The position numbers and the translations under genes are program-made. From positions 1-28,870 of the forward strand of contig CAJMOT010000014.1 in NCBI GenBank assembly GCA_905214995.1: DNA of 28,870 nt, read 5' to 3'. The notes below the pieces were generated by a model, which saw nothing but the letters and a program-made list of their open reading frames with translations, searched no databases and had not been told where the DNA came from. The DNA comes from an uncultured bacterium. Lineage in GTDB: Bacteria; Verrucomicrobiota; Verrucomicrobiia; Opitutales; Intestinicryptomonadaceae. Of this stretch, positions 1-7,317 are shown piece after piece (position 1 is the first letter of the stretch; the number at the start of each line of letters is the position of its first letter).

Positions 1-154
1 CCTCAACCGTTATCTTGTCGGCGAGCCCCCCGTACATCGCGTCCGCATTGTAAAAATAAGGAAAACGACGGCAAACGGCATCATAAATGCGGTTAATGAG
101 GGGAGATTCAGGTGTTTCATGTAAAATTTCAAATGGAGGAGAATGTTTACAATG
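1..154 (-). other. Possible partial reading frame leaving the left edge
   Basis: On the minus strand a frame stays open from just after a TGA (155-157) to the window edge. It encodes about 50 residues with codons typical of the backbone near the edge, including PLINRIYDAV and NADAMYGGLADK. The only in-frame ATG is at 35-37, and the residues before it also look protein-like. It could be the 5' end of a gene running leftward, a remnant with a lost start, or chance. Plus-strand frames here are also briefly open, so the assignment is weak. No family was recognised. Confidence 0.25.
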
Positions 155-325
155 TCAAGATTATTTTGTCATATAAAATTCTTTTCCCGATTCCGTTTTT
201 TTGCCGCCTTGCAAAAAATTTACCTCCTTCATCCGTTTTTTCTTTGTCCGCTCAGCTCGGCAGAACGCCTCCCGCACCCGTTTTCCGCGCCTTCGCTATG
301 GATATGGAAAGGACTGCTCGAAAGA

Positions 326-359
326 CAAAAAAAGCGGCGGCGCAAACGCGCCTGCCGCC
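326..359 (-). terminator. Rho-independent terminator after tpiA
   Basis: Read on the minus strand, a GC-rich hairpin lies about 35 bases past the tpiA stop. Its inner stem is GGCGC/GCGCC around a GTTT loop, extended by a further GC stem with one bulged A. A run of seven T follows (A-run at 327-333 on the plus strand). It would end the pgk-tpiA transcript. Confidence 0.75.
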
Positions 360-391
360 ATGCGGGGTTCAATCCGATTTTTAGAGCGCCT

Positions 392-1156
392 TTACGCCTT
401 CGCCGCGCTTTCGACGAGGGCGACAAAGCTGTCGGCTTTGAGGGCCGCGCCGCCAATGAGACCGCCGTCGATGTCTTTTTCGGCGAGCAGCGCGTCGGCG
501 TTTTCAGGCTTCATCGAGCCGCCGTAGAGTATTTGCATTCCCTCGGCGACTTCCGAGCCGAAAGCGTCGGAGAGAATCTTGCGGATTGCCGCGTGGACTT
601 CCTGCGCCATGGCGGGGGTTGCGGTCTTGCCGGTGCCTATCGCCCATACGGGTTCGTAGGCTATGACGACATTGGAGGCTTCGTCTTTTGTCAATCCTTC
701 GAGGCCCTTGACGGTTTGTTCGGAAACGACGTCGAGCGTCTTGCCCGCCTCGCGCTCTTCGAGCTTTTCGCCGACGCAGAGGATGGGCTTCATGCCGTTG
801 GCGAGAACCGCCTTGACCTTTTTATTGATTAGGCAGTTGCATTCTTTGAAGTACTCGCGGCGTTCGCTGTGCCCGAGTATCACGTAAGCGCAGCCGAACT
901 CTTTGAGCATGTCGGCGGCGACTTCGCCGGTGAACGCGCCGCTCTTTTCAAAGTGCATGTTCTGCGCGCCGAGCTTTATCTCGGAGCCCGCGAGCGCTTT
1001 TGACGCCGCGTCTATTGCGGTAAAGGGAGGGCATACGGCAACGTCGACTTTCGTCTGCGAGCCGATTTTTTCCCTTATCGCGCCGATGAGGGCGGCCGCT
1101 TCGGCGGCCGTCTTGTTCATTTTCCAGTTGCCTGCTATGAAGTATTTGCGGGACAT
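392..1156 (-). CDS. tpiA: Triose-phosphate isomerase
   Basis: Cytosolic enzyme of glycolysis and gluconeogenesis that interconverts dihydroxyacetone phosphate and glyceraldehyde 3-phosphate. The 254-residue length is standard. All landmarks are visible: N10 and K12 in AGNWKMN, catalytic H96 in ILGHSERR, catalytic E168 in AYEPVWAIGTG with flexible loop 6 following, and phosphate-binding YGGS (211-214) and GG (235-236). The start is supported by an AAGGA ribosome-binding site 7 bases upstream. It is the second gene after pgk (25-base gap) and is followed by a terminator, so the two probably form one transcript. Its leader is nearly the same as that of gap. Confidence 0.98.
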   Translation of the reverse strand: MSRKYFIAGNWKMNKTAAEAAALIGAIREKIGSQTKVDVAVCPPFTAIDAASKALAGSEIKLGAQNMHFEKSGAFTGEVAADMLKEFGCAYVILGHSERREYFKECNCLINKKVKAVLANGMKPILCVGEKLEEREAGKTLDVVSEQTVKGLEGLTKDEASNVVIAYEPVWAIGTGKTATPAMAQEVHAAIRKILSDAFGSEVAEGMQILYGGSMKPENADALLAEKDIDGGLIGGAALKADSFVALVESAAKA

Positions 1157-1181
1157 TTTTTATTCCTTTTTGCGTTTGAAA

Positions 1182-2384
1182 TTATTTTCTGTCGAGGACG
1201 GCGACTCCGGGGAGCTCCTTGCCTTCGAGGAATTCCAGCGAGGCTCCGCCGCCCGTGGAGATGAACGTCACGTCCTTGGCGTATCCGCTCTTCTTGACAG
1301 CCTTGACGGAGTCTCCGCCGCCGACGATGCTGACGGCGTCGCTTTTGGCGACGGCTTCGGCGATGGCGAAAGTGCCGACCGCGCACGCTTTGATTTCAAA
1401 AATTCCCATGGGGCCGTTCCAGAGAATGGTCTTGCTCTTGGAAATTTCGCGCTTGTAGAGCTCGACGGTCTTGGGGCCGATGTCCACGCCCGACCAGCCG
1501 TCCTCGATGTCTTCCATTACTTTGAGCTCTCCGACGGTTCCGCCGGCGAAATCTATGGAGTTTGAAACGACGTTGTCAACGGGCAGTAGGAAGTTGACGC
1601 CCTTGGCTTTCGCCTTCTCGAGTGCAGCTTTGGCGAGGTCAACCTTGTCGGCTTCGACGAGGCTGCTGCCGACTTTCTTGCCCTGCGCGAGCGCAAAAGT
1701 GTACGCCATCGCGCCGCCGATGAGCATTGAGTCGCACTTGTCGAGGAGCGAGTCTATGACGGTGATTTTGTCGGAGACTTTCGCGCCGCCGAGAATGACG
1801 GTGAATGGACGGTCGGGATTTTCCGTCTTGGAGCCGAGAAATTCGAGCTCTTTTTCTATGAGCAGGCCGGCGACCTTGATCGGAAGGTATGCGGCGACTC
1901 CGGCGGTCGTTGCGTGCGCCCTGTGGGCGGTGCCGAAAGCGTCGTTTACGTAGGCTTCCGCGCCCGTGTCCTCCGCGAGCTTTTTGGCGAATTCGGGGTC
2001 GTTTTTCTTTTCCTCGGGGTAGAAGCGGGAATTTTCAAGGAGCACGACGTCTCCCGGCTTCATTGCCGCACACGCCTCCTTGACTTTCGGGCCGATGCAG
2101 TCGTCCACGAACGCGACGGGTTTGCCGAGCTTTTCGGAGAGCGCCTTCGCGACGGGCGCGAGCGAGAACTGGGTGTCCGCCTTGCTCTTCGGGCGTCCGA
2201 GGTGGCTTGTAAGCACGGCCATCGCGCCCTCGTCGATGAGGTATTTTATGGTCGGCAGAGCCGCGACGATGCGGGTGTCGTCGCTGATTTCGCCCTTGTT
2301 GTCGAAGGGAACGTTGAAGTCCACGCGCACGAAGACTTTTTTGCCTTTGAGGTTTACGTCCTTTATAGTCTTTATCTGTGACAT
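1182..2384 (-). CDS. pgk: Phosphoglycerate kinase
   Basis: Cytosolic kinase that transfers phosphate from 1,3-bisphosphoglycerate to ADP. The 400 residues match the usual bacterial length. Visible motifs are the N-terminal substrate region VRVDFNVP with downstream SHLGRP, LLEN-RF, the AYVNDAFGTAHRAHAS-like segment (here ending HATT), the interdomain region ILGGAKVSDK, and the nucleotide-binding part WNGPMGIFE, GGGDSV and STGGGASLEFLEG. Residue LLENSRF replaces the more common LLENLRF, which is conservative in context. The start lacks a clear Shine-Dalgarno sequence. It is the first gene of pgk-tpiA; gap is separate, about 3.5 kb upstream and with its own terminator. Confidence 0.98.
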   Translation of the reverse strand: MSQIKTIKDVNLKGKKVFVRVDFNVPFDNKGEISDDTRIVAALPTIKYLIDEGAMAVLTSHLGRPKSKADTQFSLAPVAKALSEKLGKPVAFVDDCIGPKVKEACAAMKPGDVVLLENSRFYPEEKKNDPEFAKKLAEDTGAEAYVNDAFGTAHRAHATTAGVAAYLPIKVAGLLIEKELEFLGSKTENPDRPFTVILGGAKVSDKITVIDSLLDKCDSMLIGGAMAYTFALAQGKKVGSSLVEADKVDLAKAALEKAKAKGVNFLLPVDNVVSNSIDFAGGTVGELKVMEDIEDGWSGVDIGPKTVELYKREISKSKTILWNGPMGIFEIKACAVGTFAIAEAVAKSDAVSIVGGGDSVKAVKKSGYAKDVTFISTGGGASLEFLEGKELPGVAVLDRK

Positions 2385-2501
2385 ATTTTTTGCGGTTGGT
2401 TTTTGTTGAAATTTTCACGCAATAATGCGCGCGCTCCGCCGAAATGCAAGATTTTTAAGCCGCGGGCGGGGCGGCGTTCCGCGGGGCGTGAAAATGCCGC
2501 C

Positions 2502-3125
2502 TCATGCCGCCCCGCCGGAGGCGTTCGCGGGGTCGGCCTCGGAAATTTTCTCCGTCATGGCGGCGGAGGCGAGTATCAGGCAGTAGGCGGCGAGCTCAAA
2601 GCCCTCCTCGTAGAGCTCGGCGTTTGAGACCTCGATAACGTGCTCAAATAGGTATCCCGTCCACAGCATGGCGCACGCCGCCGCCATAAGCGCTCCGCGC
2701 GCCGACATGAGAAAGCTAAGCGCAGTTTTCAAATAGTGTTTGAATTTCATGGCGGCGCCGATGAGGGCTGCGGAAAATCCGGCGACGAGCGTTATAATTC
2801 GCCCCTTTCCGTAGAGCATAAACACCGCGGCGGCGGGAAGGCCCATTTTGTCGAAATCGACCTCCCGCAATATGAACGCCCACATCAGCACCGCGAAAAA
2901 CAGCGTTATCATGCGTTCACTTTCGCCGCCCTTCCGCAAAAGGGCGGTCACATAATATATAAATGCGCATGCCAACAGGACGGCTTGCAGTATTTCGAGC
3001 GCGCCCCCTTCCGAATAAACCCAGCCCGTTTCGCCGAATGCGAACACTGAAATAGCCGCTGAAACAAGAGTTATTGCGGATATTGAAAATGCGGACATAA
3101 GAAACGCCTTTGATTTAATTTTCAT
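2502..3125 (-). CDS. Small polytopic membrane protein coupled to tetR
   Basis: No family recognised. The 207 residues contain about five to six hydrophobic segments (roughly 8-30, 43-63, 71-87, 107-127, 138-160 and 176-190). The acidic stretches REVDFDKMG and FEHVIEVSNAELYEEGFEL sit between helices. Its ATG overlaps the TGA of the upstream TetR gene (ATGA), so the two are translationally coupled. It is therefore likely under the control of that repressor through the operator upstream. A stress or efflux-related inner-membrane role is only a guess from the TetR pairing. The tail is polar and rich in Ala and Gly. Confidence 0.8.
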   Translation of the reverse strand: MKIKSKAFLMSAFSISAITLVSAAISVFAFGETGWVYSEGGALEILQAVLLACAFIYYVTALLRKGGESERMITLFFAVLMWAFILREVDFDKMGLPAAAVFMLYGKGRIITLVAGFSAALIGAAMKFKHYLKTALSFLMSARGALMAAACAMLWTGYLFEHVIEVSNAELYEEGFELAAYCLILASAAMTEKISEADPANASGGAA

Positions 3126-3700
3126 TTTTCAAAATTTTTTTCAAAGGCGTCGGCGACCTTGTCAAAAATGCCGAGAATTTCCCTGTCGCCCGTGATGAGG
3201 TGGAACATCGACGCTCCGATCGTTATCGCGGAGGCGATTTTGACGATTTCCGAACAGTCCGCGCCGTCGGCGGAGGGGGAATCCTCCTTTATGGCGCGCT
3301 CCATCTCGGAAAACAGGCTGTTGAACTCGGCGGCGTAGTCTCCCGACCAAATCGCCATGTTGGAGAAGTCCATGAGCATTTTGCGTTTGTCGGGGGACTT
3401 CAAGAGGGCGTTTTTTGACTGCCTGAGTATTTCGGCAGCCTTTTCGCGACCGCTCCTTTTGCCCTTGGGAGTCTTGTTGAAGTCTTTGAGAAAGGAGGAC
3501 GTAAGGTTTCTTACGATCTCCATGAAAAGGGCGTCCTTGCTGCTGAAATGGTACGTTATCTGGCCGAGCGAAACGCCGGCGTCTTCGGCGATGTCGCGCA
3601 CCGAAACCTGCGCATATCCCTTTTTGCCTATCAGCTTTTCGGCGGAGCGCAGTATTTTCTCCCGTGTGCCTGTTGTTTCCTTTTCGCGCGGTTCGTTCAT
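3122..3700 (-). CDS. TetR/AcrR-family transcriptional repressor
   Basis: DNA-binding regulator of 192 residues with the start placed at the ATG of MNEPREKET. Longer in-frame extensions run through the operator and promoter and have arginine-rich, non-conserved content. The TetR helix-turn-helix lies at about residues 13-60: REKILRSAEKLIGKKGYAQVS, then VRDIAEDAGVSLGQITYHFSSKDALF. The remainder is the all-alpha ligand-binding and dimerisation domain, whose ligand cannot be read from sequence. It is probably autoregulated, because a 26-base palindrome lies five bases before its start codon. It overlaps the downstream membrane-protein gene, which is the likely target. Confidence 0.93.
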   Translation of the reverse strand: MNEPREKETTGTREKILRSAEKLIGKKGYAQVSVRDIAEDAGVSLGQITYHFSSKDALFMEIVRNLTSSFLKDFNKTPKGKRSGREKAAEILRQSKNALLKSPDKRKMLMDFSNMAIWSGDYAAEFNSLFSEMERAIKEDSPSADGADCSEIVKIASAITIGASMFHLITGDREILGIFDKVADAFEKNFEK

Positions 3701-3705
3701 TGCGG

Positions 3706-3731
3706 TTTTAGCTTGTACGTACGTGCTAAAA
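3706..3731. promoter_or_regulatory. Palindromic operator for the TetR repressor
   Basis: A 26-base palindrome has arms TTTTAGC and GCTAAAA and a self-complementary core GTACGTAC, with two mismatched bases on each side of the core. 22 of 26 positions are symmetric. It lies between the tetR start codon and the proposed -10 box, where a bound dimer would block transcription or translation initiation. The size and position fit a TetR-family operator. Confidence 0.7.
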
Positions 3732-3760
3732 TAGAATGTCCGCCTCCGTTTGTCTGTCAA
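3731..3760 (-). promoter_or_regulatory. Promoter of the tetR-membrane protein pair
   Basis: On the minus strand a perfect TTGACA -35 box (3755-3760) is followed after 18 bases by TTCTAT (3731-3736), a weak -10. The -10 touches the operator palindrome. Confidence 0.5.
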
Positions 3761-3848
3761 ACAAATTCGGAAAATTTTCGCGCTAAAAAACATCATTTTG
3801 CAAATCCGCTTGACGCGCCGGAGCCGGCGTTCCGGAAAAGTTGCGCGC

Positions 3849-3887
3849 AAAAAAATCCGCTTTCCGTTCAAATCGGAAAGCGGATTT
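3849..3887 (-). terminator. Strong rho-independent terminator after the sialidase gene
   Basis: A perfect 14-base-pair stem (3853-3866 with 3874-3887; arm AAATCCGCTTTCCG) with a 7-base loop is followed on the minus strand by a T run. It lies about 110 bases after the sialidase stop and insulates it from the tetR promoter. Confidence 0.88.
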
Positions 3888-3995
3888 CCGCCGCCGGAAG
3901 CGCGCCTTTTGCGCTTTTCGGCAAATCTTGAAATTCCCCATAACGGGCGCGCCGGATTTCGCGGGGCGCGGGCGGGAGTCGCGGAGGGGCAGGCG

Positions 3996-5390
3996 TCAGA
4001 GCAGGTTGTCGTCCGCCCGCCTGCCTCCGCCGTGCTTTGAGGGGGAGGATATTTCCATTTTCAGCGCGGAACCTGGACTTACGAGTTTGCCCGCCTCTAT
4101 GTCGGCCTCCGTAATTTTTGCCATCAGAATCTCCTGCTTTTTGTACCCCCCTCGGGAGTGGTCGTAGGCGATGTAAAAATGGCCGTTGTGCTCGCATACC
4201 GACGGGTAGCTCGTCTGGCGCTCGTCGAGCAGAATTTTTTTGGGGAAGGTCTTTCCGTCGTCGTAGCTTATGAAAGCCGTCATGCAGTAGCGCGCCCCTC
4301 CCGGCCTGAAAGTTTTTCCGCCGGCGCCGCGGACTTCGCCGAACACCGGCTTTCCGTCCTTCATTTCCGCTATGGGAACGTCGTTTGCCACGAGTATCAG
4401 GTTGCCGGATTTCGCCCTGAAAAGCGCGGCTTTCGTGTCTATCGAAACTTTGAGCGGAAATCCGACCTCCCTCCACGTTTTCCCGCCGTCGCGCGATTCG
4501 AAGCCGGTGACGGGATCTCCCCCCTTCCGCCTCAGCGTGGAGAAGAGCGAGCCGTCTTTGCGCAATATTACGGACTGCTCGGCGAAAGTCGTCTTGGGGT
4601 CGCTCTTTTTCGAGTTTATGAGGCGCGAGGCGAATTCGATTTTGCCGTCGCGCGACTCTTTTATAAAGAACGCCCTTTGCGGGTTGCCGCCCATCGAAAA
4701 CGTGTCGCCTGCGCGCAGAATCGACCCGTCCGGAAATACCGCGGGCTTCATCACGGAGGCGTTGTTTTTGCAGACGAGCCTCGGCGCCGACCAGCCGGCG
4801 GATTCGCTTTCGGGGTCGAGCATCACAAACTCCCAGGTGGCGGTCGGGCCGATTTGCCTGTCGCCCACGTCCATATTCCTGACGACCGTAAAGCGTATCT
4901 TTCCGTCGGCGTCCTTCCAGAGCAGCGGGTCGCTCGACGAGCCGTTGAGAACCTTCGAGGGGTCGAATACGAACGCTTCCTTCCAAGACTTTCCCCCGTC
5001 GGAGCTCGTCGAAACCACCGCGAATTGCGCGGCATGGTTTGTCTCGTTGGGCTGATGGGCGAATATTTTGTCTTTCGGGGAAAATCTCTCGCCGCCCTCG
5101 ATTTGCTCGTTGCTGCCGAAATACGCCGCCCAGAGCCTGCCGCCGTCGGATGCCTCTATCGTGGGGCAACCCTGGAATATGCGCAGATTCATGCGGTACG
5201 GCGCCCTTCCTTTTTTGTTTATGATTTTTTGCAGGTACGGAGGGGTTTTCGCCGTTATGCCGTAGGGAAATTTTTGGGATATGTCGTCCGGCGGCGGCAT
5301 TGAGACGTCGCCGACGATATCGGAGACATCGCCGCAAAAAGCGGCGGCGGCAAAAAACAGGATAGTTAGCGGACAAAACAGCTTTCTCAT
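3996..5390 (-). CDS. Secreted sialidase/BNR-repeat (Asp-box) hydrolase-like protein
   Basis: Predicted six-bladed beta-propeller of the sialidase superfamily, 464 residues. The start is the ATG of MRKLFCPLTILFFAAAAFCG, which gives a clear Sec signal peptide with a possible lipobox-like end (AAAFCG); upstream in-frame sequence is not protein-like. Asp-box motifs are visible: SSDGGKSW, SRDGGKTW and SYDDGKTF. A segment RIFQGCPTIEASDGGRLWAAYFG occupies the place of the family FRIP motif near the N-terminus. Catalytic residues cannot be assigned confidently by eye, so activity on sialic acid is not proven; it may act on another glycan. It stands alone between two terminators, with its own promoter. 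Confidence 0.85.
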   Translation of the reverse strand: MRKLFCPLTILFFAAAAFCGDVSDIVGDVSMPPPDDISQKFPYGITAKTPPYLQKIINKKGRAPYRMNLRIFQGCPTIEASDGGRLWAAYFGSNEQIEGGERFSPKDKIFAHQPNETNHAAQFAVVSTSSDGGKSWKEAFVFDPSKVLNGSSSDPLLWKDADGKIRFTVVRNMDVGDRQIGPTATWEFVMLDPESESAGWSAPRLVCKNNASVMKPAVFPDGSILRAGDTFSMGGNPQRAFFIKESRDGKIEFASRLINSKKSDPKTTFAEQSVILRKDGSLFSTLRRKGGDPVTGFESRDGGKTWREVGFPLKVSIDTKAALFRAKSGNLILVANDVPIAEMKDGKPVFGEVRGAGGKTFRPGGARYCMTAFISYDDGKTFPKKILLDERQTSYPSVCEHNGHFYIAYDHSRGGYKKQEILMAKITEADIEAGKLVSPGSALKMEISSPSKHGGGRRADDNLL

Positions 5391-5396
5391 AAACCT

Positions 5397-5425
5397 ACAA
5401 TATTTTTTGCGCGCCGCAGCGTCAA
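5397..5425 (-). promoter_or_regulatory. Promoter of the sialidase-like gene
   Basis: On the minus strand TTGACG (5420-5425) and TATTGT (5397-5402) are separated by exactly 17 bases. The -10 ends only six bases before the ATG, so transcription would start at or next to the start codon. That would give a leaderless mRNA, in line with the lack of a Shine-Dalgarno sequence. Confidence 0.55.
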
Positions 5426-5849
5426 TGAAATTTCGCCGCGGGAACTGCCGCAAACGTTCCGGCGCGCGTCCTGCAATTTGCCGTTTGCGGGGTCGGGGAG
5501 GCGTTTTCGCTCCGGAAATCGGCTTGTCAAAATTCTCTCTTTGCAGCGCGCTCGCCGCAGGTTGGGCTCGGGGAAATTTTTGGCGGGCCGCGCGCGGCAA
5601 AGGGGAAATAAGGGGCAAAACGCGCCCCGTTTTTTTATTTCCACTGACTTGGCGCGACCGGGGAATTTTTCTTTTTGATGAAATTTTATTGCGTACCGCC
5701 AATAGGCGGCTGCACAGGATAGAATGCGCGCAAACGCGCGCCCGTTTTTGCAAGACCGCGACTTTATCGCGGGAGTTCAGGGGGATTCTTTTTTGCTTTA
5801 TCGAATGCGGATAAACCGGCCGTTCGCATGGCGCAAGCGGCGTGTGCGC

Positions 5850-5877
5850 AAAAAAAGGCGCGCCGTGAAAGCGCGCC
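5850..5877 (-). terminator. Terminator after gap
   Basis: Perfect stem GGCGCGC/GCGCGCC (5857-5863 with 5871-5877) with a 7-base loop. It is followed by seven T on the minus strand (A-run 5850-5856), about 55 bases past the gap stop. The plus-strand side also ends in a T run, so it may work in both directions. Confidence 0.82.
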
Positions 5878-5929
5878 CGTTTTTGCGCCGGAGAATGCGC
5901 AGAGCATTCCGCGTTAAAGCGTTCCGCCC

Positions 5930-6931
5930 TTACTTGGCGATTACGCGGGCCATTTCCAAGACTTTGTTGGAGTAGCCCCATTCGTTGTCGTACCAGGAAA
6001 CGACCTTGACGAAAGTCGGGTCGAGCTGGATGCCGGCTTTGGCGTCGAAGATGGAGGTCTTCGGGCAGTTGCGGAAGTCGGTGGAGACGACGGCTTCGTC
6101 GGTGTAGCCGAGTATGCCTTTGAGCTCGCCTTCGGAAGCTTCCTTCATGGCCTTGCAGATTTCCTCATAGGTGCATTCCTTGTTGAGCTCGACGGTGAGG
6201 TCTACGACCGAAACGTCGGAGGTGGGAACGCGCATGGACATGCCGGTGAGCTTGCCGTTGAGTTCGGGGAGAACCTTGCCGACTGCCTTTGCCGCGCCGG
6301 TGGAGGAGGGGATGATGTTTTCGAGGATTCCCCTGCCGCCTCTCCAGTCTTTCTTGGAGGGGCCGTCAACGGTCTTCTGGGTGGCGGTGGCGGCGTGGAC
6401 GGTGGTCATGAGGCCGCGCTTGATGCCGAACTTGTCGTTGAGAACCTTAGAGATGGGGGCGAGGCAGTTCGTGGTGCAGGAAGCGTTGGAGATGATCTTC
6501 TGGCCCGCGTAGGACTTGTCGTTTACGCCGTAGACGAACATCGGGGTCGCGTCCTTGGAGGGAGCGGACATGATGACCTTCTTGGCGCCGGCCTTGAGGT
6601 GGGCGGAGGCGAGCTCTTCGGTGAGGAAGAAGCCGGTGGATTCGACGACGACATCGGCGGCGACTTCGTCCCACTTGAGGTTGGCGGGATCCTTTTCGGC
6701 GGTTATGCGGATTTTCTTGCCGTTGACGACGAGGAAGTTGCCGTCGACTTTTACATCGCCGTCAAACCTGCCGTGGACGGAGTCGAACTTGAGCATATAA
6801 GCCAAGTAGTCGGGGTCGAGGAGGTCGTTAATGCCGACGATCTCGATGTCGTTGGCAAAGTTTTCAATCGCCGCGCGGAAGACCATGCGGCCGATGCGGC
6901 CGAAACCGTTAATGCCTACTTTGATTGCCAT
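5930..6931 (-). CDS. gap: Glyceraldehyde-3-phosphate dehydrogenase, type I
   Basis: Cytosolic NAD-linked enzyme that makes 1,3-bisphosphoglycerate; 333 residues, standard length. The Rossmann fold begins GINGFGRIGR (7-16). N35-D36 at the end of the second strand favours NAD over NADP. The active site is SNASCTTNC with C152, and the partner histidine is H179 in TTVHAATATQ. The C-terminal SWYDNEWGYSNKV is intact. The ATG is preceded by AAAAAAAGGAATAAAA, a ribosome site almost the same as that of tpiA. It is monocistronic, with its own terminator, and is separated from pgk-tpiA by the sialidase and tetR units. Confidence 0.98.
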   Translation of the reverse strand: MAIKVGINGFGRIGRMVFRAAIENFANDIEIVGINDLLDPDYLAYMLKFDSVHGRFDGDVKVDGNFLVVNGKKIRITAEKDPANLKWDEVAADVVVESTGFFLTEELASAHLKAGAKKVIMSAPSKDATPMFVYGVNDKSYAGQKIISNASCTTNCLAPISKVLNDKFGIKRGLMTTVHAATATQKTVDGPSKKDWRGGRGILENIIPSSTGAAKAVGKVLPELNGKLTGMSMRVPTSDVSVVDLTVELNKECTYEEICKAMKEASEGELKGILGYTDEAVVSTDFRNCPKTSIFDAKAGIQLDPTFVKVVSWYDNEWGYSNKVLEMARVIAK

Positions 6932-6978
6932 TTTTATTCCTTTTTTTGGTTGATAAAAATCGTGTAAATGAAGCTGTC

Positions 6979-7006
6979 ATTGTCGGAACTCGCGGCGGCG
7001 TTGCAA
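6979..7006 (-). promoter_or_regulatory. Possible gap promoter
   Basis: On the minus strand TTGCAA (7001-7006) and GACAAT (6979-6984) are 16 bases apart. The -10 lies about 50 bases before the gap start. Each box matches the sigma-70 consensus at four of six positions. Confidence 0.35.
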
Positions 7007-7178
7007 CACTTTTTTTCGGAAAAAACTCCCGAAAGGCGGGCCCGGTCGAAAGTCCGAAGGGCGCGGAGATTGCGGCGGGCGCGCTTTTCGCCGCGGATTT
7101 TCGGAATTTCGGGCGTTTTTGCTTGCGAAAAGCCGGCGGATTCGGGAAATTTCAGAAAATTTTAACTATTTCCCGACG

Positions 7179-7316
7179 ATGCCTTCCATGAGAGACGACA
7201 AAAATCCGATTGAGACGAAGTACAAGACCGACAAGTTCTTCGTCGGCGTCTACGCGCTCGTGGCGGCGATGGTGGTATTGCAGATTGCGATAATCGCGTG
7301 GGGGGCGGTCAGCTGA
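7179..7316 (+). CDS. Small single-helix membrane protein
   Basis: A 45-residue protein (42 if the second ATG at 7188 is used) has a charged N-terminus, MRDDKNPIETKYKTDKFF, followed by one hydrophobic helix, VYALVAAMVVLQIAIIAWG. There is no clear Shine-Dalgarno sequence. Its TGA is one base before the ATG of the CPBP protease gene, so it is the first gene of a tight four-gene plus-strand operon. No family recognised. It could be a membrane partner of the protease, but that rests only on adjacency. Confidence 0.65.
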   Translation: MPSMRDDKNPIETKYKTDKFFVGVYALVAAMVVLQIAIIAWGAVS

Positions 7317-7317
7317 A

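Larger units (their letters stand above)
5391..5929. other. 539-base gap rich in hairpins, no protein gene
   Basis: No convincing coding frame exists between gap and the sialidase gene. The stretch holds several GC-rich hairpins. On the plus strand these are GGGGC/GCCCC then seven T (5612-5637), CCGCC/GGCGG (5696-5709), GCGCGC/GCGCGC then five T (5726-5749) and CCGCGA/TCGCGG (5756-5772). The 16-mer gcgcgcccgtttttgc occurs exactly at 5736-5751 and 5871-5886. The first and third look like plus-strand terminators although no plus-strand gene precedes them. Confidence 0.5.

Noticed and set aside
143..832. Long plus-strand frame with a GGAGG-like site before its ATG
   Set aside because: It lies antisense over tpiA, has no recognisable residues and its codon pattern is explained by the tpiA frame.
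3701..3871. Longer TetR start at 3871
   Set aside because: The extension crosses a TTGACA-based promoter and the operator palindrome and is not TetR-like.
3996..5981. Very long form of the sialidase-like gene starting near 5981
   Set aside because: The added 197 residues are Arg/Pro-rich, cover the terminator of gap and its intergenic hairpins, and would hide the signal peptide at 5390.
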